The notes: a model not told the origin generated them from the sequence alone. Shown: positions 16,039 through 24,618, counted from the first letter of the stretch. The stretch is DNA of 64,000 bases from Alteraurantiacibacter aquimixticola (GCF_004965515.1 NZ_SSHH01000003.1:150231-214230); one strand, 5' to 3'. Numbers and translations: made by a program.

Positions 16039-17577
16039 TCAGGCGATGCGAATGTCGAGGAGCGTCGGACGCTCCTCGGCAAAGCTCCAGGCCAGCGCAT
16101 CGTCCAGCGCATCGACGCTGGTAACGGTGCGCGCGGCCACCCCCTGCGCCTCTGCCAGCTTCGCGAAGTCGAGGCCGGTGAGGTCGCAGCCGGGGACATG
16201 GTTCATGCCGAACTCGCCGGAAAAGCCGGTGAGCGCGGCATAGGCCGAATTGTTCATGATGCAGAAGCTGACATTCGCCTGCTCCTGGAAAGCGGTGAAC
16301 AGCCCCTGGATCGTATACATCGCGGCACCGTCTCCCAGCACGGCGATCACCTTGTCATCTTGTCCCATCGCAACGCCCAGCGCGCCCGGCAGCGAATAGC
16401 CGAGACCGCCGCTGGCGCAGGAATAGAAGCCGCCCTCACGCGTGATCGGCAGCGTCACATGCTCAGGATGACGTGCGGTCGGCGCCTCCTCCACGATCAC
16501 GGCCTGCTTCGGGCGCAGCGCGGCGATGCGCTTCAGGACGTAGCTGGCGGTCATCTCCGCCGGAGGATCGACCAGCTGGTGCGTGCTGCCGGTGAAGGTG
16601 CGAGAGGGCAGGCGTTCGGTGAGCGTTTCCAGCCCCGCGCGAATATCGCCCAGCACGCCGCCGCCGCCCGGCAGGTTCGAGAGGTGCTGCGGATCGTCCG
16701 AAAGCGCCATCAGCTGTGCGCCTTCGGGCCAGTGCGGGCCGCTCCCCTCGACATGATAGGTGAAGACCGGCGCCCCGGCGACGAGGATCGCGTCATGCGG
16801 TGCGAGCGCATCGCGGATCTGGTCGCGCCAGGCATTGAGGAAGCCGGCGAACTGCTTGTGGTCCTCGGGGAAAGTCTCGCGCGCGGCATAGGGCGCGGCC
16901 CAGACCGAGAGGCCCGCCTTTTCGGCGAGCGCAACGGCGGCATCCCATGCGCCCGAATTTGCGGCGGCGGTGCCGATCACCAGCGCGGGATTGCTCGCAG
17001 CTTCGACCATCGCCGCGATCCGCTCGATCCCGGCAGGATCGGGATGCGTGCGCAGCGACAGGTCGGGCAGGGCGGGCAGGTCGCACTCCTGCTCCCAGTC
17101 GTCGACCGGGATGGAGACGAAGACCGGACCCATCGGCGGCGTCAGCGCCACGGCGAATGCGCGGGCCAGCGCCAGCGGCACATCCTCGGCGCGTGCTGGT
17201 TCGATGGCGAACTTGACGTAGGGGCGCGGGAATTCGGTCGGCCGCTCGGCACCCAGGAACGGGTCGAAAGGCAGGATGCTGCGCGCCTGCTGGCCCGCCG
17301 TCACCACGATCGGCGCATTGTTCTTCCACGCGGTGAAGAGATTGCCGAGCGAATGGCCCGTCCCGGCGGACGAGTGGAGGTTCACCAGCGCGGGCTTGCC
17401 GGAGCTGCGCGCATAGCCATCGGCCATGCCCATCACCACCGCTTCGTTCAGCCCCATCACATATGGAAAGGGCATGGCTTTCAGCATCGGCAGCTCGGTG
17501 CTGCCCGGGTTGCCGAACAGGCGGTCGACGCCGAAATGTTCGAATACGGCGAAGGCGGCTTCTCTTACGTTAGGCAT
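16039..17577 (-). CDS. mdlC: Benzoylformate decarboxylase-type ThDP enzyme
   Basis: A 512-residue ThDP-dependent decarboxylase. The start at 17577 gives MPNVREAAFAVFEHFGVDRL; the upstream extension would run into the MFS gene. Catalytic positions known from benzoylformate decarboxylase are present: Ser26 (GNPGSTELP), Glu45 (GLNEAVVMG), His68 (NLHSSAGTG) and His275 (VFTYHVEG), with the Mg-ThDP motif GDGAAMY ... MNNSAY. It decarboxylates an aryl-glyoxylate to an aryl aldehyde. It is co-transcribed with the upstream MFS gene (4-nt gap). The exact aryl substrate is unknown; a methoxylated phenylglyoxylate is possible. Confidence 0.88.
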   Translation of the reverse strand: MPNVREAAFAVFEHFGVDRLFGNPGSTELPMLKAMPFPYVMGLNEAVVMGMADGYARSSGKPALVNLHSSAGTGHSLGNLFTAWKNNAPIVVTAGQQARSILPFDPFLGAERPTEFPRPYVKFAIEPARAEDVPLALARAFAVALTPPMGPVFVSIPVDDWEQECDLPALPDLSLRTHPDPAGIERIAAMVEAASNPALVIGTAAANSGAWDAAVALAEKAGLSVWAAPYAARETFPEDHKQFAGFLNAWRDQIRDALAPHDAILVAGAPVFTYHVEGSGPHWPEGAQLMALSDDPQHLSNLPGGGGVLGDIRAGLETLTERLPSRTFTGSTHQLVDPPAEMTASYVLKRIAALRPKQAVIVEEAPTARHPEHVTLPITREGGFYSCASGGLGYSLPGALGVAMGQDDKVIAVLGDGAAMYTIQGLFTAFQEQANVSFCIMNNSAYAALTGFSGEFGMNHVPGCDLTGLDFAKLAEAQGVAARTVTSVDALDDALAWSFAEERPTLLDIRIA

Positions 17578-17581
17578 GGCT

Positions 17582-19213
17582 TCAGACCTCTTCGCCCCCG
17601 GCTCGGGCCCGTTCGAGCACCGATGCCTCATCCTTGCGGAAGCGCCACAGCACCACCAGCAGCAGCGCGACGATGAAGGGGCAGACAATGTTCACGGAGA
17701 TGATCGCCTGCGCCAAGTCGCCGCCATTCCTGTCGGAAACGATGCCCACGAAATATGGGCCGAGGCCGAGGCCGAGCAGCGTCTGCACGATCATGTAGGT
17801 GGAGAAGGTGATCCCTCGCATGCGCGGCAGCACCAGCCCCAGCATCAGCGCATAGGTCGGCGGCAGCCACAGCGTGAGGATGATCGAATAGATCGAGAAC
17901 AGGACGTAGAATTGCGTCGTCGTCTCGGACGAATAGGTCCAGATGCCGAAGAAGGGCGAGATCGAGAGGCTCGCCAGCACCAGCCAGACCATGCCGCGCT
18001 GCCCCATCTTCCCGGCCAGGAAATCGGATAGCGGCCCGGCGATGATCGGCCCGATCATGCCCAGTGCCGCTGCCAGCAGGCCGAACTGCACGCCCGCCTG
18101 CGCCGGGGTGAGGCCGAAGTCGCGGATCAGCAGCGAGGGGGTGAAGCCCATCACGCCGTAATTGATCGCCGTCTGCAATCCGCCCACCACCATCAGCATG
18201 ATCAGCGTCGGGGAAGCGATCACGTTGAAGGCCGGCCGGTCGGTCAGCTTGAAGCTCTGGAACAGGTTCAGCACCACGAAGGCGCCGAAGGCCGCCACAC
18301 CCCATTGCAGCACGTGCGGATCGAGATGCAGGCCGTAAATATCGAGCGCCGGACGCGGCGAGAAATACTGCGTCACCCGCACCAGAGTGACAGCGGCGGC
18401 TAGGATCAGGGCGAGGCCGATCAGGTTCGCCGTCCATTGACGGCTGCCCGCATCGCGCTTCCACAAATAATACCAGTTGGTCCCCGGCACGACCGAACCC
18501 AACACATTGGCGCTGGCCTTGAACGGCGCGGGGTCTTTCGTTGCCCGAATGCCGTCCATCGCGCCGCGCTCCGGCTCCTTCAACCGGTAGATGAGGTAGG
18601 CGAGCGGGAAGCCGGGGATGGAGGCGACGATGAAGGCGAATTGCCAGCCGGCGAAATCGAACGGCGCGCCGCCAGCGGCATAGCGCTGGTCCCACCACTG
18701 CGCGACCACGCCGCCCAGCGTCATCGACAGGCCAAGGCCGAGCGCAAGGCCGATGCCCAGGCCCGCCATGCCCACGCCGCGGCGGCTCTTGGGGAAGGTG
18801 TCGAAGATGATCGAATTGGCCGCAGGCTGCGTCGCCCCCTCGCCGATGCCGACGCCAAGGCGCGAAATGGCAAGCAGGGCAAAGCCCGATGCGAAGGCGG
18901 CGATCCCGGCAAACAGAGACCAGACGGCAAGGCAGATCGCTAGCAGCTTGGTGCGCACCCAGCCATCGACCAGGCGGCCAAGCGGCAGCGAGAACAGCGC
19001 GTAGAACAGCGCGAAGACCGTGCCGTACAGCAGGCCCAGCTCGGCATCGCCAATGCCCAGATCCTCACGGATATCGGTGGCGAGGATGGAGAGGATCTGC
19101 CGGTCGAGCAGGCTCATCGCCTGCGCGCAGCTGACCAGCGTCAGCGCATACCAGGCATGGCGGCTGATCTTGTTGGCCTCGGCCGTGTTCGCAGCAGCGG
19201 CATCGGATGCCAT
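17582..19213 (-). CDS. MFS transporter (Spinster-like family)
   Basis: A 543-residue, 12-helix major facilitator protein. Helix 1 has ALTLVSCAQAMSLLDRQILSI, loop 2-3 GRLVDGWVRTK, helix 4-5 SRLGVGIGEGATQPAANSI, typical of the Spns-like group that clusters with catabolic genes in sphingomonads. The start at 19213 has AGAGGAAAG upstream. Probably imports the substrate of the following decarboxylase or of the aromatic pathway nearby; specificity is not visible. The stop lies 4 nt before the decarboxylase start. Confidence 0.88.
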   Translation of the reverse strand: MASDAAAANTAEANKISRHAWYALTLVSCAQAMSLLDRQILSILATDIREDLGIGDAELGLLYGTVFALFYALFSLPLGRLVDGWVRTKLLAICLAVWSLFAGIAAFASGFALLAISRLGVGIGEGATQPAANSIIFDTFPKSRRGVGMAGLGIGLALGLGLSMTLGGVVAQWWDQRYAAGGAPFDFAGWQFAFIVASIPGFPLAYLIYRLKEPERGAMDGIRATKDPAPFKASANVLGSVVPGTNWYYLWKRDAGSRQWTANLIGLALILAAAVTLVRVTQYFSPRPALDIYGLHLDPHVLQWGVAAFGAFVVLNLFQSFKLTDRPAFNVIASPTLIMLMVVGGLQTAINYGVMGFTPSLLIRDFGLTPAQAGVQFGLLAAALGMIGPIIAGPLSDFLAGKMGQRGMVWLVLASLSISPFFGIWTYSSETTTQFYVLFSIYSIILTLWLPPTYALMLGLVLPRMRGITFSTYMIVQTLLGLGLGPYFVGIVSDRNGGDLAQAIISVNIVCPFIVALLLVVLWRFRKDEASVLERARAGGEEV

Positions 19214-19284
19214 ATTCTTTCCTCTTCCTCCCAAGAGCCTTTCCGTTCCCGGAAAGGCCATGGCCCACGCTAGAACCTCTCAGT

Positions 19285-19369
19285 CGTCATTGCGAGCGCA
19301 GCGAAGCAATCCAGAGCGTTTCGTACGAAGCCCTGGACTGCTTCGTCGCTTTGCTCCTCGCAATGACGA
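19285..19369. repeat. Dispersed palindromic repeat, copy 1
   Basis: An 85-nt element with ends CGTCATTGCGAG and CTCGCAATGACG in inverted orientation and inner AGCGAAGCAATCCAG against CTGGACTGCTTCGTCGCT. It lies between the MFS start and the stop of the next gene. A second copy lies at 50205-50299. This is an intergenic palindrome family known to be widespread in alphaproteobacterial genomes. Confidence 0.85.
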
Positions 19370-19372
19370 TAG

Positions 19373-20230
19373 TTACGCCAGCGCCCCCGCGATCGTCTCG
19401 GCGATAGGTGTGGTCGGGCGGCCCGCAAGGCGGCTCAACGTGCGGCTATTGTCCTCCAGCGCGCCCTTGGCCGTCGCAGCGGCGGAATTGGCGACAACGG
19501 CGGCGATGAAGCCGGGCAGGCCCGCATGCTCTTCCAGCGACTTGGCATAGTCACCCTCGGCCATGTCGATATACTTCACTTCCTTGCCCGACTGGCGGCT
19601 GACCTCGGCAGCGAAGTCCTCCATCGTCCAGCTTTCATCGCCGGCGATGTTGTAGCGCTCCCCGCCCTTGCCGCTGACCAGCACGGTGGCATCGGCGGCG
19701 GCCATGTCCGCGCGGGTGGCCGACGAGATCCTGCCCTGTCCCTGCGCGCCGGTGATGACGCCCGCTTCCACCTGCGGCTTCAGCGCGCCGATATAGTTTT
19801 CATTATACCAGCCATGGGCGAGGATATCGTGGGAGATGCCGCTTTCGGCCAGCGTCTTTTCGGTGGCGAGATGTTCCGCGCCCAGCTTGATCGGCGTGTT
19901 CTCGGCATCGAGGATCGAGGTGTAGGCGATGTAGCCGACGCCCGCTTCCTTCGCGCCATTGATCACATTGGCATGCTGGCGCGGGCGTTCGCCCAGCGCG
20001 CTGCCGGAGATCAGGAGCAAGCGGTCGACGCCGGAAAGCGCGGCGGGAATCTCTTCCGGCTTGTCGTAATCCATTGCGCGGACGGTCACGCCCTTCGCCG
20101 CATAGTCCGCCAGCTTCGAGGTGTCGCGCGTAAAGGCGATCACGTCGCCCGCATCCACCTTCTGCAGCAATTCGTCGAGCACGTGCTTGCCCAGCTGGCC
20201 GCTCGCACCGGTTACGCCATAGGTCGTCAT
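19373..20230 (-). CDS. NmrA-like SDR, QorB-type NAD(P)H:quinone oxidoreductase
   Basis: A 285-residue atypical short-chain dehydrogenase with the Rossmann motif VTGASGQLG at residues 6-14 and QorB/YtfG-like features (AFTRDTSKLADYAAKGVTVRAMDYD, DRLLLISGSALGERPRQHANVINGAKEAGVGYIAYTSIL, ILAHGWYNENY). QorB-like enzymes reduce quinones with NADPH, which would suit aromatic catabolism. GGGAGAGGAGAG precedes the ATG. It lies 35 nt after the amidohydrolase stop and probably shares its operon. Confidence 0.85.
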   Translation of the reverse strand: MTTYGVTGASGQLGKHVLDELLQKVDAGDVIAFTRDTSKLADYAAKGVTVRAMDYDKPEEIPAALSGVDRLLLISGSALGERPRQHANVINGAKEAGVGYIAYTSILDAENTPIKLGAEHLATEKTLAESGISHDILAHGWYNENYIGALKPQVEAGVITGAQGQGRISSATRADMAAADATVLVSGKGGERYNIAGDESWTMEDFAAEVSRQSGKEVKYIDMAEGDYAKSLEEHAGLPGFIAAVVANSAAATAKGALEDNSRTLSRLAGRPTTPIAETIAGALA

Positions 20231-20265
20231 GGGTCTCTCCTCTCCCCTCGATCCTGCGCCAGATA

Positions 20266-21321
20266 TCAGAGCTTGAACAGCCTCTCCGCATTGGACTGGT
20301 AGAATTTCTTCAGCGTCGCGGCGGGCAGGTCCATATCGTCCAGCAGCTCCACCTCGGCGGGCACATACTGGTAGGGATAGTCCATCGCATACATCACCCG
20401 GTCTTCGCCCATCACGTCGATCATCAGCTTGATCGAGGCGGGGGAGGGCAGGCCGCTGGTGGTGCCCCAGACATTGTTGCGCAGGTAGTGGTGCAGGCTG
20501 TGCTTGAGCGGCTTCAACCGCTCGTAACGCTGCGAGCGGACGCCGGCATTGAACATGTAGTTCAGGCGGTCGATCCAGAAGGGCAGGCCTTCCGCGCCAT
20601 GGCCCAGCACCAGTTGCAGGTCCGGATAGCGGTCGAACACGCCGGTCGTGAGCAGGCGCAGCGCGTGATAGCTCGTCTCCACCGCGAAACCGAACACCGC
20701 GCCTTCAAGCCCGGCTTCGACCATGCCGCCGATCATGCCGTCGGGCGGACCCTGCGGGTGGATATAGAGCGGGATGCCCTCTTCCGCGCAGGTGCGCAGG
20801 ATGGGGTCGAACTGCTCTTCATCGAGATAAGCCCCGTGCGTGTGGCTGTTCACCTGCACGCCGTGGAAGCCCAGTTCATTCTTGCCGCGCTTCAATTCCG
20901 CAGCAGACCATTCCGGGTCCTGCGGGCAGATGGCGGTCATACCGTAGAAGCGGTCAGGATATTTCTCGCAGGCTGCGGCGAGCTGGTCGTTGGCGCGGGC
21001 TGCAATGCCCTTCGCCTCTTCCACGTCGTGGAGCGACTGCAGGCCGGGGCTGGTCAGCGCCAGCACCGCCTTGTCGATCCCCGCCGCGTCCATCGCACCG
21101 ATGCGCAATTCGCCCAGGTCGAGCAGCCGCTCGCGGATGAAGGTCGTGCGTTCGGACGGGCTGGTGCCGTAGAAGCCCCACAGGCTGACAGTGCCCTTGT
21201 CCGCCTTGCCTTCCTTCACCAGCCGCAGGATCGCATCGAGCTGTTCGGCGGTGGCGAAAGCTTCTTCGGTGGCGATGCGCAGGTAACCGCGGTCACCGCC
21301 GGTCTTCAGTTCGTGAGCCAT
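20266..21321 (-). CDS. Amidohydrolase-family non-oxidative aromatic acid decarboxylase
   Basis: A 351-residue ACMSD-type TIM barrel. The start MAHELKTGGD at 21321 lies 5 nt after the aldehyde dehydrogenase stop. The N-terminal ATEEAF (Glu19/20) replaces the classical HxH pair, as in 2,3-dihydroxybenzoate/gamma-resorcylate decarboxylases; further metal or catalytic sites are NSHTHG, YIHPQGP, VLGHGAEGLPFW and AMDYPYQ. The family removes CO2 from hydroxybenzoates, for example 5-carboxyvanillate to vanillate. The substrate here is not proven. Hydrolase activity is the less likely alternative. Confidence 0.82.
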   Translation of the reverse strand: MAHELKTGGDRGYLRIATEEAFATAEQLDAILRLVKEGKADKGTVSLWGFYGTSPSERTTFIRERLLDLGELRIGAMDAAGIDKAVLALTSPGLQSLHDVEEAKGIAARANDQLAAACEKYPDRFYGMTAICPQDPEWSAAELKRGKNELGFHGVQVNSHTHGAYLDEEQFDPILRTCAEEGIPLYIHPQGPPDGMIGGMVEAGLEGAVFGFAVETSYHALRLLTTGVFDRYPDLQLVLGHGAEGLPFWIDRLNYMFNAGVRSQRYERLKPLKHSLHHYLRNNVWGTTSGLPSPASIKLMIDVMGEDRVMYAMDYPYQYVPAEVELLDDMDLPAATLKKFYQSNAERLFKL

Positions 21322-21326
21322 TGTGC

Positions 21327-22757
21327 TTACCCTTCGTGAACGGCTTTGGTGACCATGCAGGCACGCACGCCTTCGGGGCCGTCCTCGCTGCCGTGGCCGG
21401 ACCATTTCACGCCGCCGAACGGGCTGTCCGCGCCGCCGATCATGTGGCTGTTGATGCCGACCATGCCCGCTTCCAGCTGATCTGCCAGACGGCGCTGACG
21501 CTGAACATCATTGGTCCAGCTGTAAGCCGCCAGGCCATAAGGCAGGCGGTTTGCCTCAGCGATCATCTCCTCTTCCGTGCGATACGGATTGACGATGGCG
21601 ACGGGGCCGAAAGGCTCCTCGTTCATGATCTCGGCATCGAGCGGGACTTCGGATATGACCGAGGGTTCGTAGAAGAAGCCCTGGTTGCCGATGCGCTTGC
21701 CGCCAGCGCCCAGCTTCGCGCCCTTGTCCTTCGCATCGGCGATGAACCTGTCGATCGCCTCGGGCCGGCGCGCATTGGCCATCGGTCCCATGGTCGTGCC
21801 GTCTTCCAGGCCGTTGCCGACCACCTGCGCTTTGGCGCCTTCGATAAAGCCGTCACGGAATTTCTCGAACACGTCTTCCTGCACGATGAAGCGCGTGGGG
21901 GAGACGCAGACCTGGCCGCAATTGCGGTACTTGCCGCCAACGGCGGTGGCGAGTGCCTTGTCGACATCGCTATCGTTGAAGACGAGGACCGGGCCGTGCC
22001 CGCCCAGCTCCATCGTGGTGCGGATCATATTGTCCGCCGCCAGCTTGGCGAGGTGCTTGCCGACCACGGTCGAGCCGGTGAAGCTCAATTTGCGGATGAT
22101 GGGCGAACCCAGCAGGTGGCGGCTCACTTCATCGGGCACGCCGAACACGGCTTGCGCCACTTCCTTGGGCAGGCCGGCATCGAGCAGGCATTGCAGGATG
22201 GCGAGGGCCGATGCCGGGGTTTCCTCGGCGCTCTTCAGGATCACCGAACAGCCGGCGGCGACGGGCGCGCCGAGCTTGCGGCCGGGATTGCCGATGGGGA
22301 AGTTCCACGGGGCGAAGGCGGCGACGGGGCCGACCGGTTCCCACCGCACGGTCGAACGCATGCCTTCGGGCCGCACCAGCTCGCGGCCATAGAGGCGCGA
22401 ACATTCGCCGGCGTAGAAGTTGAACAGGCCGACATTCATCATCACTTCGATGCGGCTTTCGGCCAGCGGCTTGCCTTCCTCCATCGTCGCGATGCGGGCG
22501 ATATCTTCCTGCCGCTCCACCATCAGCCGCGCCGCGCCCTGCAGCACATGGGCGCGTTCCTGCGGGGTGGACTTGCGCCAGATCCGGAAACCGCGCTCGG
22601 CCACTTCCAGTGCGCGGTCGAGATCGGCCGGATCGGCCAGCGGCAGTTCGGCCAGCGTCTCGCCGGTGACGGGATTGACGACGTCGAAAGTGCGGCGGCC
22701 CCCGCCGGACACCTTCTCGCCATCGATGATCATGTGGAGCGAAGGATAATCGGTCAT
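21327..22757 (-). CDS. NAD(P)-dependent aldehyde dehydrogenase
   Basis: A 476-residue ALDH with general base Glu250 (MELGGHGP), catalytic Cys284 (NCGQVCVSP), the GSTVVGK cofactor motif and EEPFGPVA near the end. Overall closest in feel to succinate-semialdehyde/aromatic aldehyde dehydrogenases. It is first in a minus-strand unit with the amidohydrolase (5-nt gap) and lies 77 nt after the SnoaL stop. In this setting oxidation of vanillin-like aldehydes released by the lignostilbene dioxygenase is plausible (inference). Confidence 0.9.
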   Translation of the reverse strand: MTDYPSLHMIIDGEKVSGGGRRTFDVVNPVTGETLAELPLADPADLDRALEVAERGFRIWRKSTPQERAHVLQGAARLMVERQEDIARIATMEEGKPLAESRIEVMMNVGLFNFYAGECSRLYGRELVRPEGMRSTVRWEPVGPVAAFAPWNFPIGNPGRKLGAPVAAGCSVILKSAEETPASALAILQCLLDAGLPKEVAQAVFGVPDEVSRHLLGSPIIRKLSFTGSTVVGKHLAKLAADNMIRTTMELGGHGPVLVFNDSDVDKALATAVGGKYRNCGQVCVSPTRFIVQEDVFEKFRDGFIEGAKAQVVGNGLEDGTTMGPMANARRPEAIDRFIADAKDKGAKLGAGGKRIGNQGFFYEPSVISEVPLDAEIMNEEPFGPVAIVNPYRTEEEMIAEANRLPYGLAAYSWTNDVQRQRRLADQLEAGMVGINSHMIGGADSPFGGVKWSGHGSEDGPEGVRACMVTKAVHEG

Positions 22758-22771
22758 GTCACTCTCCCCAG

Positions 22772-22790
22772 CCCCGCCGGGAAGGCGGGG
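22772..22790. other. Short GC hairpin between SnoaL and aldehyde dehydrogenase genes
   Basis: CCCCGCC and GGCGGGG form a 7-bp stem with a 5-nt loop just upstream of the aldehyde dehydrogenase RBS. There is no T-run, so it may pause, process or stabilise the transcript instead of ending it. Confidence 0.35.
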
Positions 22791-22834
22791 ATTTCGGGTT
22801 GTCTAGGATGTCAGGTGAGTCGGCGCAAAGGGCC

Positions 22835-23575
22835 TCAGCCCTTGGCCTTCTCGCGGGCGATATCGCCTTCCCAACGCTCCGCCACCATTTCCTCGCCGGT
22901 GATCGGGTGCTTCATGTGGAAGGGCAGCAGCTTGTGCGTCGGCCACAGGAAGAAGTCGTCATAGAGTTCGTCCGGACCGGCGGGATCTTCCGGGTAGAGC
23001 GTGTTCAGGAACGGCACGTATTCGGGATCGGTATAGGCCCAGCCCTTGTCGAAATCGGCATGCCAGTGCGGGAAATAGTTTAGCAGCTTGATCCGCCACT
23101 TGCCGTCGTCGCCCTTGGTATAGATGTTCTCGTAGAGGCCGCCTTCCCACCACTGGCGAACGCCCAGGCCGGCAGCTTCATCGGTATAGTCCTTGTGGCG
23201 ACCGGCCTGCATGGTCGAACGGCCGCGCAGGCGCGCAGTCTTGCCGTCTTCATCGATGTCGACGATCGTCTGGATTTGCGGATGATCGAGCAGGAAGCCG
23301 TCGACGGGTCCGTTGTTGTTATGCGTGAAGCGCTTGCGGAACCGCTCGATATAGAGCCGCTTGACACCCGCCTTGCCTTTGAAGACCCCCCCGAAGAAAC
23401 GCACTTCGCAATCGTCGGCGAACAGGTCCACCACTTGGTCATACATGCATTTGTCGATCAGGTAGCCATAGAGGTATTGCAGCTTCTGCACGTCCAGCTC
23501 GTCCTCGCGGACGGTCAGGCGTCGTTCCATCTCGGCAAGCTTCGCCTCGAGCGCGGCAATGCGATCGTCGGACAT
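22835..23575 (-). CDS. SnoaL/NTF2-like protein, candidate diarylpropane deformylase (LdpA-like)
   Basis: A 246-residue protein with an N-terminal coiled-coil (IAALEAKLAEMERRL, residues about 5-20), then a SnoaL_4/NTF2-like domain (LQYLYGYLIDKCMYDQVVDLFADDCEVRFFGGVFKGKAGVKRLY) and a Trp/His/Tyr-rich C-terminal part (YFPHWHADFDKGWAYTDPEYVPF). It heads the aldehyde dehydrogenase unit and is controlled by a promoter that shares an operator motif with the lignostilbene dioxygenase. Sphingomonad LdpA proteins of this fold convert diguaiacylpropanediol to lignostilbene plus formaldehyde. That match is by fold and context only; a dehydratase-type aromatic role is an alternative. Confidence 0.72.
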   Translation of the reverse strand: MSDDRIAALEAKLAEMERRLTVREDELDVQKLQYLYGYLIDKCMYDQVVDLFADDCEVRFFGGVFKGKAGVKRLYIERFRKRFTHNNNGPVDGFLLDHPQIQTIVDIDEDGKTARLRGRSTMQAGRHKDYTDEAAGLGVRQWWEGGLYENIYTKGDDGKWRIKLLNYFPHWHADFDKGWAYTDPEYVPFLNTLYPEDPAGPDELYDDFFLWPTHKLLPFHMKHPITGEEMVAERWEGDIAREKAKG

Positions 23576-23591
23576 CGTCGATTCTCTCCCA

Positions 23592-23617
23592 AAATCGTAT
23601 GTTGTACTTACAATTGT
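23592..23617. promoter_or_regulatory. Palindromic operator in the divergent SnoaL promoter region
   Basis: Contains GTATG-N5-CTTAC (23597-23611) and a TACAAT -10-like box (23609-23614). Aligned with the reverse complement of 5521-5546, 19 of 26 bases agree, and 18 of the first 22. It lies 16 nt upstream of the minus-strand ATG and about 50 nt upstream of the plus-strand ATG, so it could regulate both SnoaL genes. The MarR protein at 5014-5475 is the natural candidate binder. Confidence 0.6.
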
Positions 23618-23665
23618 GAGAGACGATGGATAGAGTCAACAAGGCTTGGAGAGGAGCAGGGAAAA

Positions 23666-24202
23666 ATGACCAGATACGCCGCCACATACGCCCGGGACCG
23701 CGCCGAGATCGAGGACCTGATGGCACGCTACCTGATGGCGATGGACTACAATGATTTCGATTCCTACGCCGACATGTTCACCGAGGGCGGGACGCTGGAA
23801 TTCGCCCGCGGCGCGGTGACGGGCCGCGAGAATATCCGCGCGGCGGCGCAGGGTTTCAAGGAAGCCGTGGCGGGCATCTACAAGGACGTGGACGGCAACC
23901 CCGCCATCCTGCGCCACGTGCTGTGCCAGTCGGTCATCCGGGTCGAGGGCGACAAGGCCTGGCACACCGGCTTCTGGTTCGAATGCGCCAATGACGGCCC
24001 GCGCGAAGCATCGGGACGCTTCACCCCCACGCTCGGCACTTTCGGCATTTACGAGGACGAACTGGTGCGCGTGGATGGGGAGTGGAAATTCGCCTATCGC
24101 GATATCCGCAACGAATTCCTCGACGGGCGCGACAGCGGCAAGGTCAATCCCGTGCTCGCGATGGATGCGAAGGCCGAGACGGCGTTAAGCGGGGGTTCGT
24201 GA
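23666..24202 (+). CDS. SnoaL/NTF2-like protein (second, divergent)
   Basis: A 178-residue SnoaL_4-type protein: RAEIEDLMARYLMAMDYNDFDSYADMFTEGGTLEFARGAVTGRENIRAAAQGF, then HVLCQSVIRVEGDKAWHTGFWFE and WKFAYRDIRNEFL. The start at 23666 follows GGAGAGGAGCAGGG. It is divergent from the other NTF2-like gene and shares the operator. Proteins of this fold act as cofactor-free lyases, isomerases or dehydratases on aromatics and polyketides. It is a second candidate for the deformylation step. No assigned substrate. Confidence 0.82.
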   Translation: MTRYAATYARDRAEIEDLMARYLMAMDYNDFDSYADMFTEGGTLEFARGAVTGRENIRAAAQGFKEAVAGIYKDVDGNPAILRHVLCQSVIRVEGDKAWHTGFWFECANDGPREASGRFTPTLGTFGIYEDELVRVDGEWKFAYRDIRNEFLDGRDSGKVNPVLAMDAKAETALSGGS

Positions 24203-24222
24203 AGCGGGCTCTAGGCGGAGCT

Positions 24223-24585
24223 ATGCATAGACGCCTTCTCCCGCTCGCCGCCTTGCTGCTGGCAACTCCGCTATCCGCACAGGATGCTCCTGCGCCCGAG
24301 CTCAGCCTTGAGCAGCGCATGCTGCTGCGCTGTTCGGCCACCTTCGCTATGGTCGCGCATGGGCAGGAGACCGGCAATGCAGAGGCGCTGCAATATCCGC
24401 CCCTTGCCGAAAGCGGGCGCGAATTCTTCGTGCAGGCCAGCGCGAGGGTGATGGACGAGACCGGCTTGTCGATCGAGGAGCTAACCGTGGTCCTCCAGCG
24501 CGAGGCGCAGGATCTGGTGGACAAGCAGCAGGTCGAAGCGATGATGCCCGTCTGCCTGCCGCTGCTTCCGCAATCGGGATTGTAG
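24223..24585 (+). CDS. Small exported hypothetical protein
   Basis: A 120-residue protein with a clear signal peptide (MHRRLLPLAALLLATPLSAQDA, cleavage after about residue 20). The mature part is helical, with two cysteines (LLRCSATFAMVAHG and MPVCLPLLP) that could form a disulfide. GGAG lies upstream of the ATG. I do not recognise a family. It follows the SnoaL gene by 20 nt but reads more like a sphingomonad periplasmic housekeeping protein. Confidence 0.7.
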   Translation: MHRRLLPLAALLLATPLSAQDAPAPELSLEQRMLLRCSATFAMVAHGQETGNAEALQYPPLAESGREFFVQASARVMDETGLSIEELTVVLQREAQDLVDKQQVEAMMPVCLPLLPQSGL

Positions 24586-24618
24586 TAAAGGGGGCGGAAA
24601 GGCTAGAGCAGCCACTCC

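Noticed and set aside
15979..17676. A 565-codon plus-strand frame opposite benzoylformate decarboxylase
   Set aside because: The minus-strand protein has all catalytic residues; the opposite frame is low-complexity Arg/Gly/His-rich sequence.
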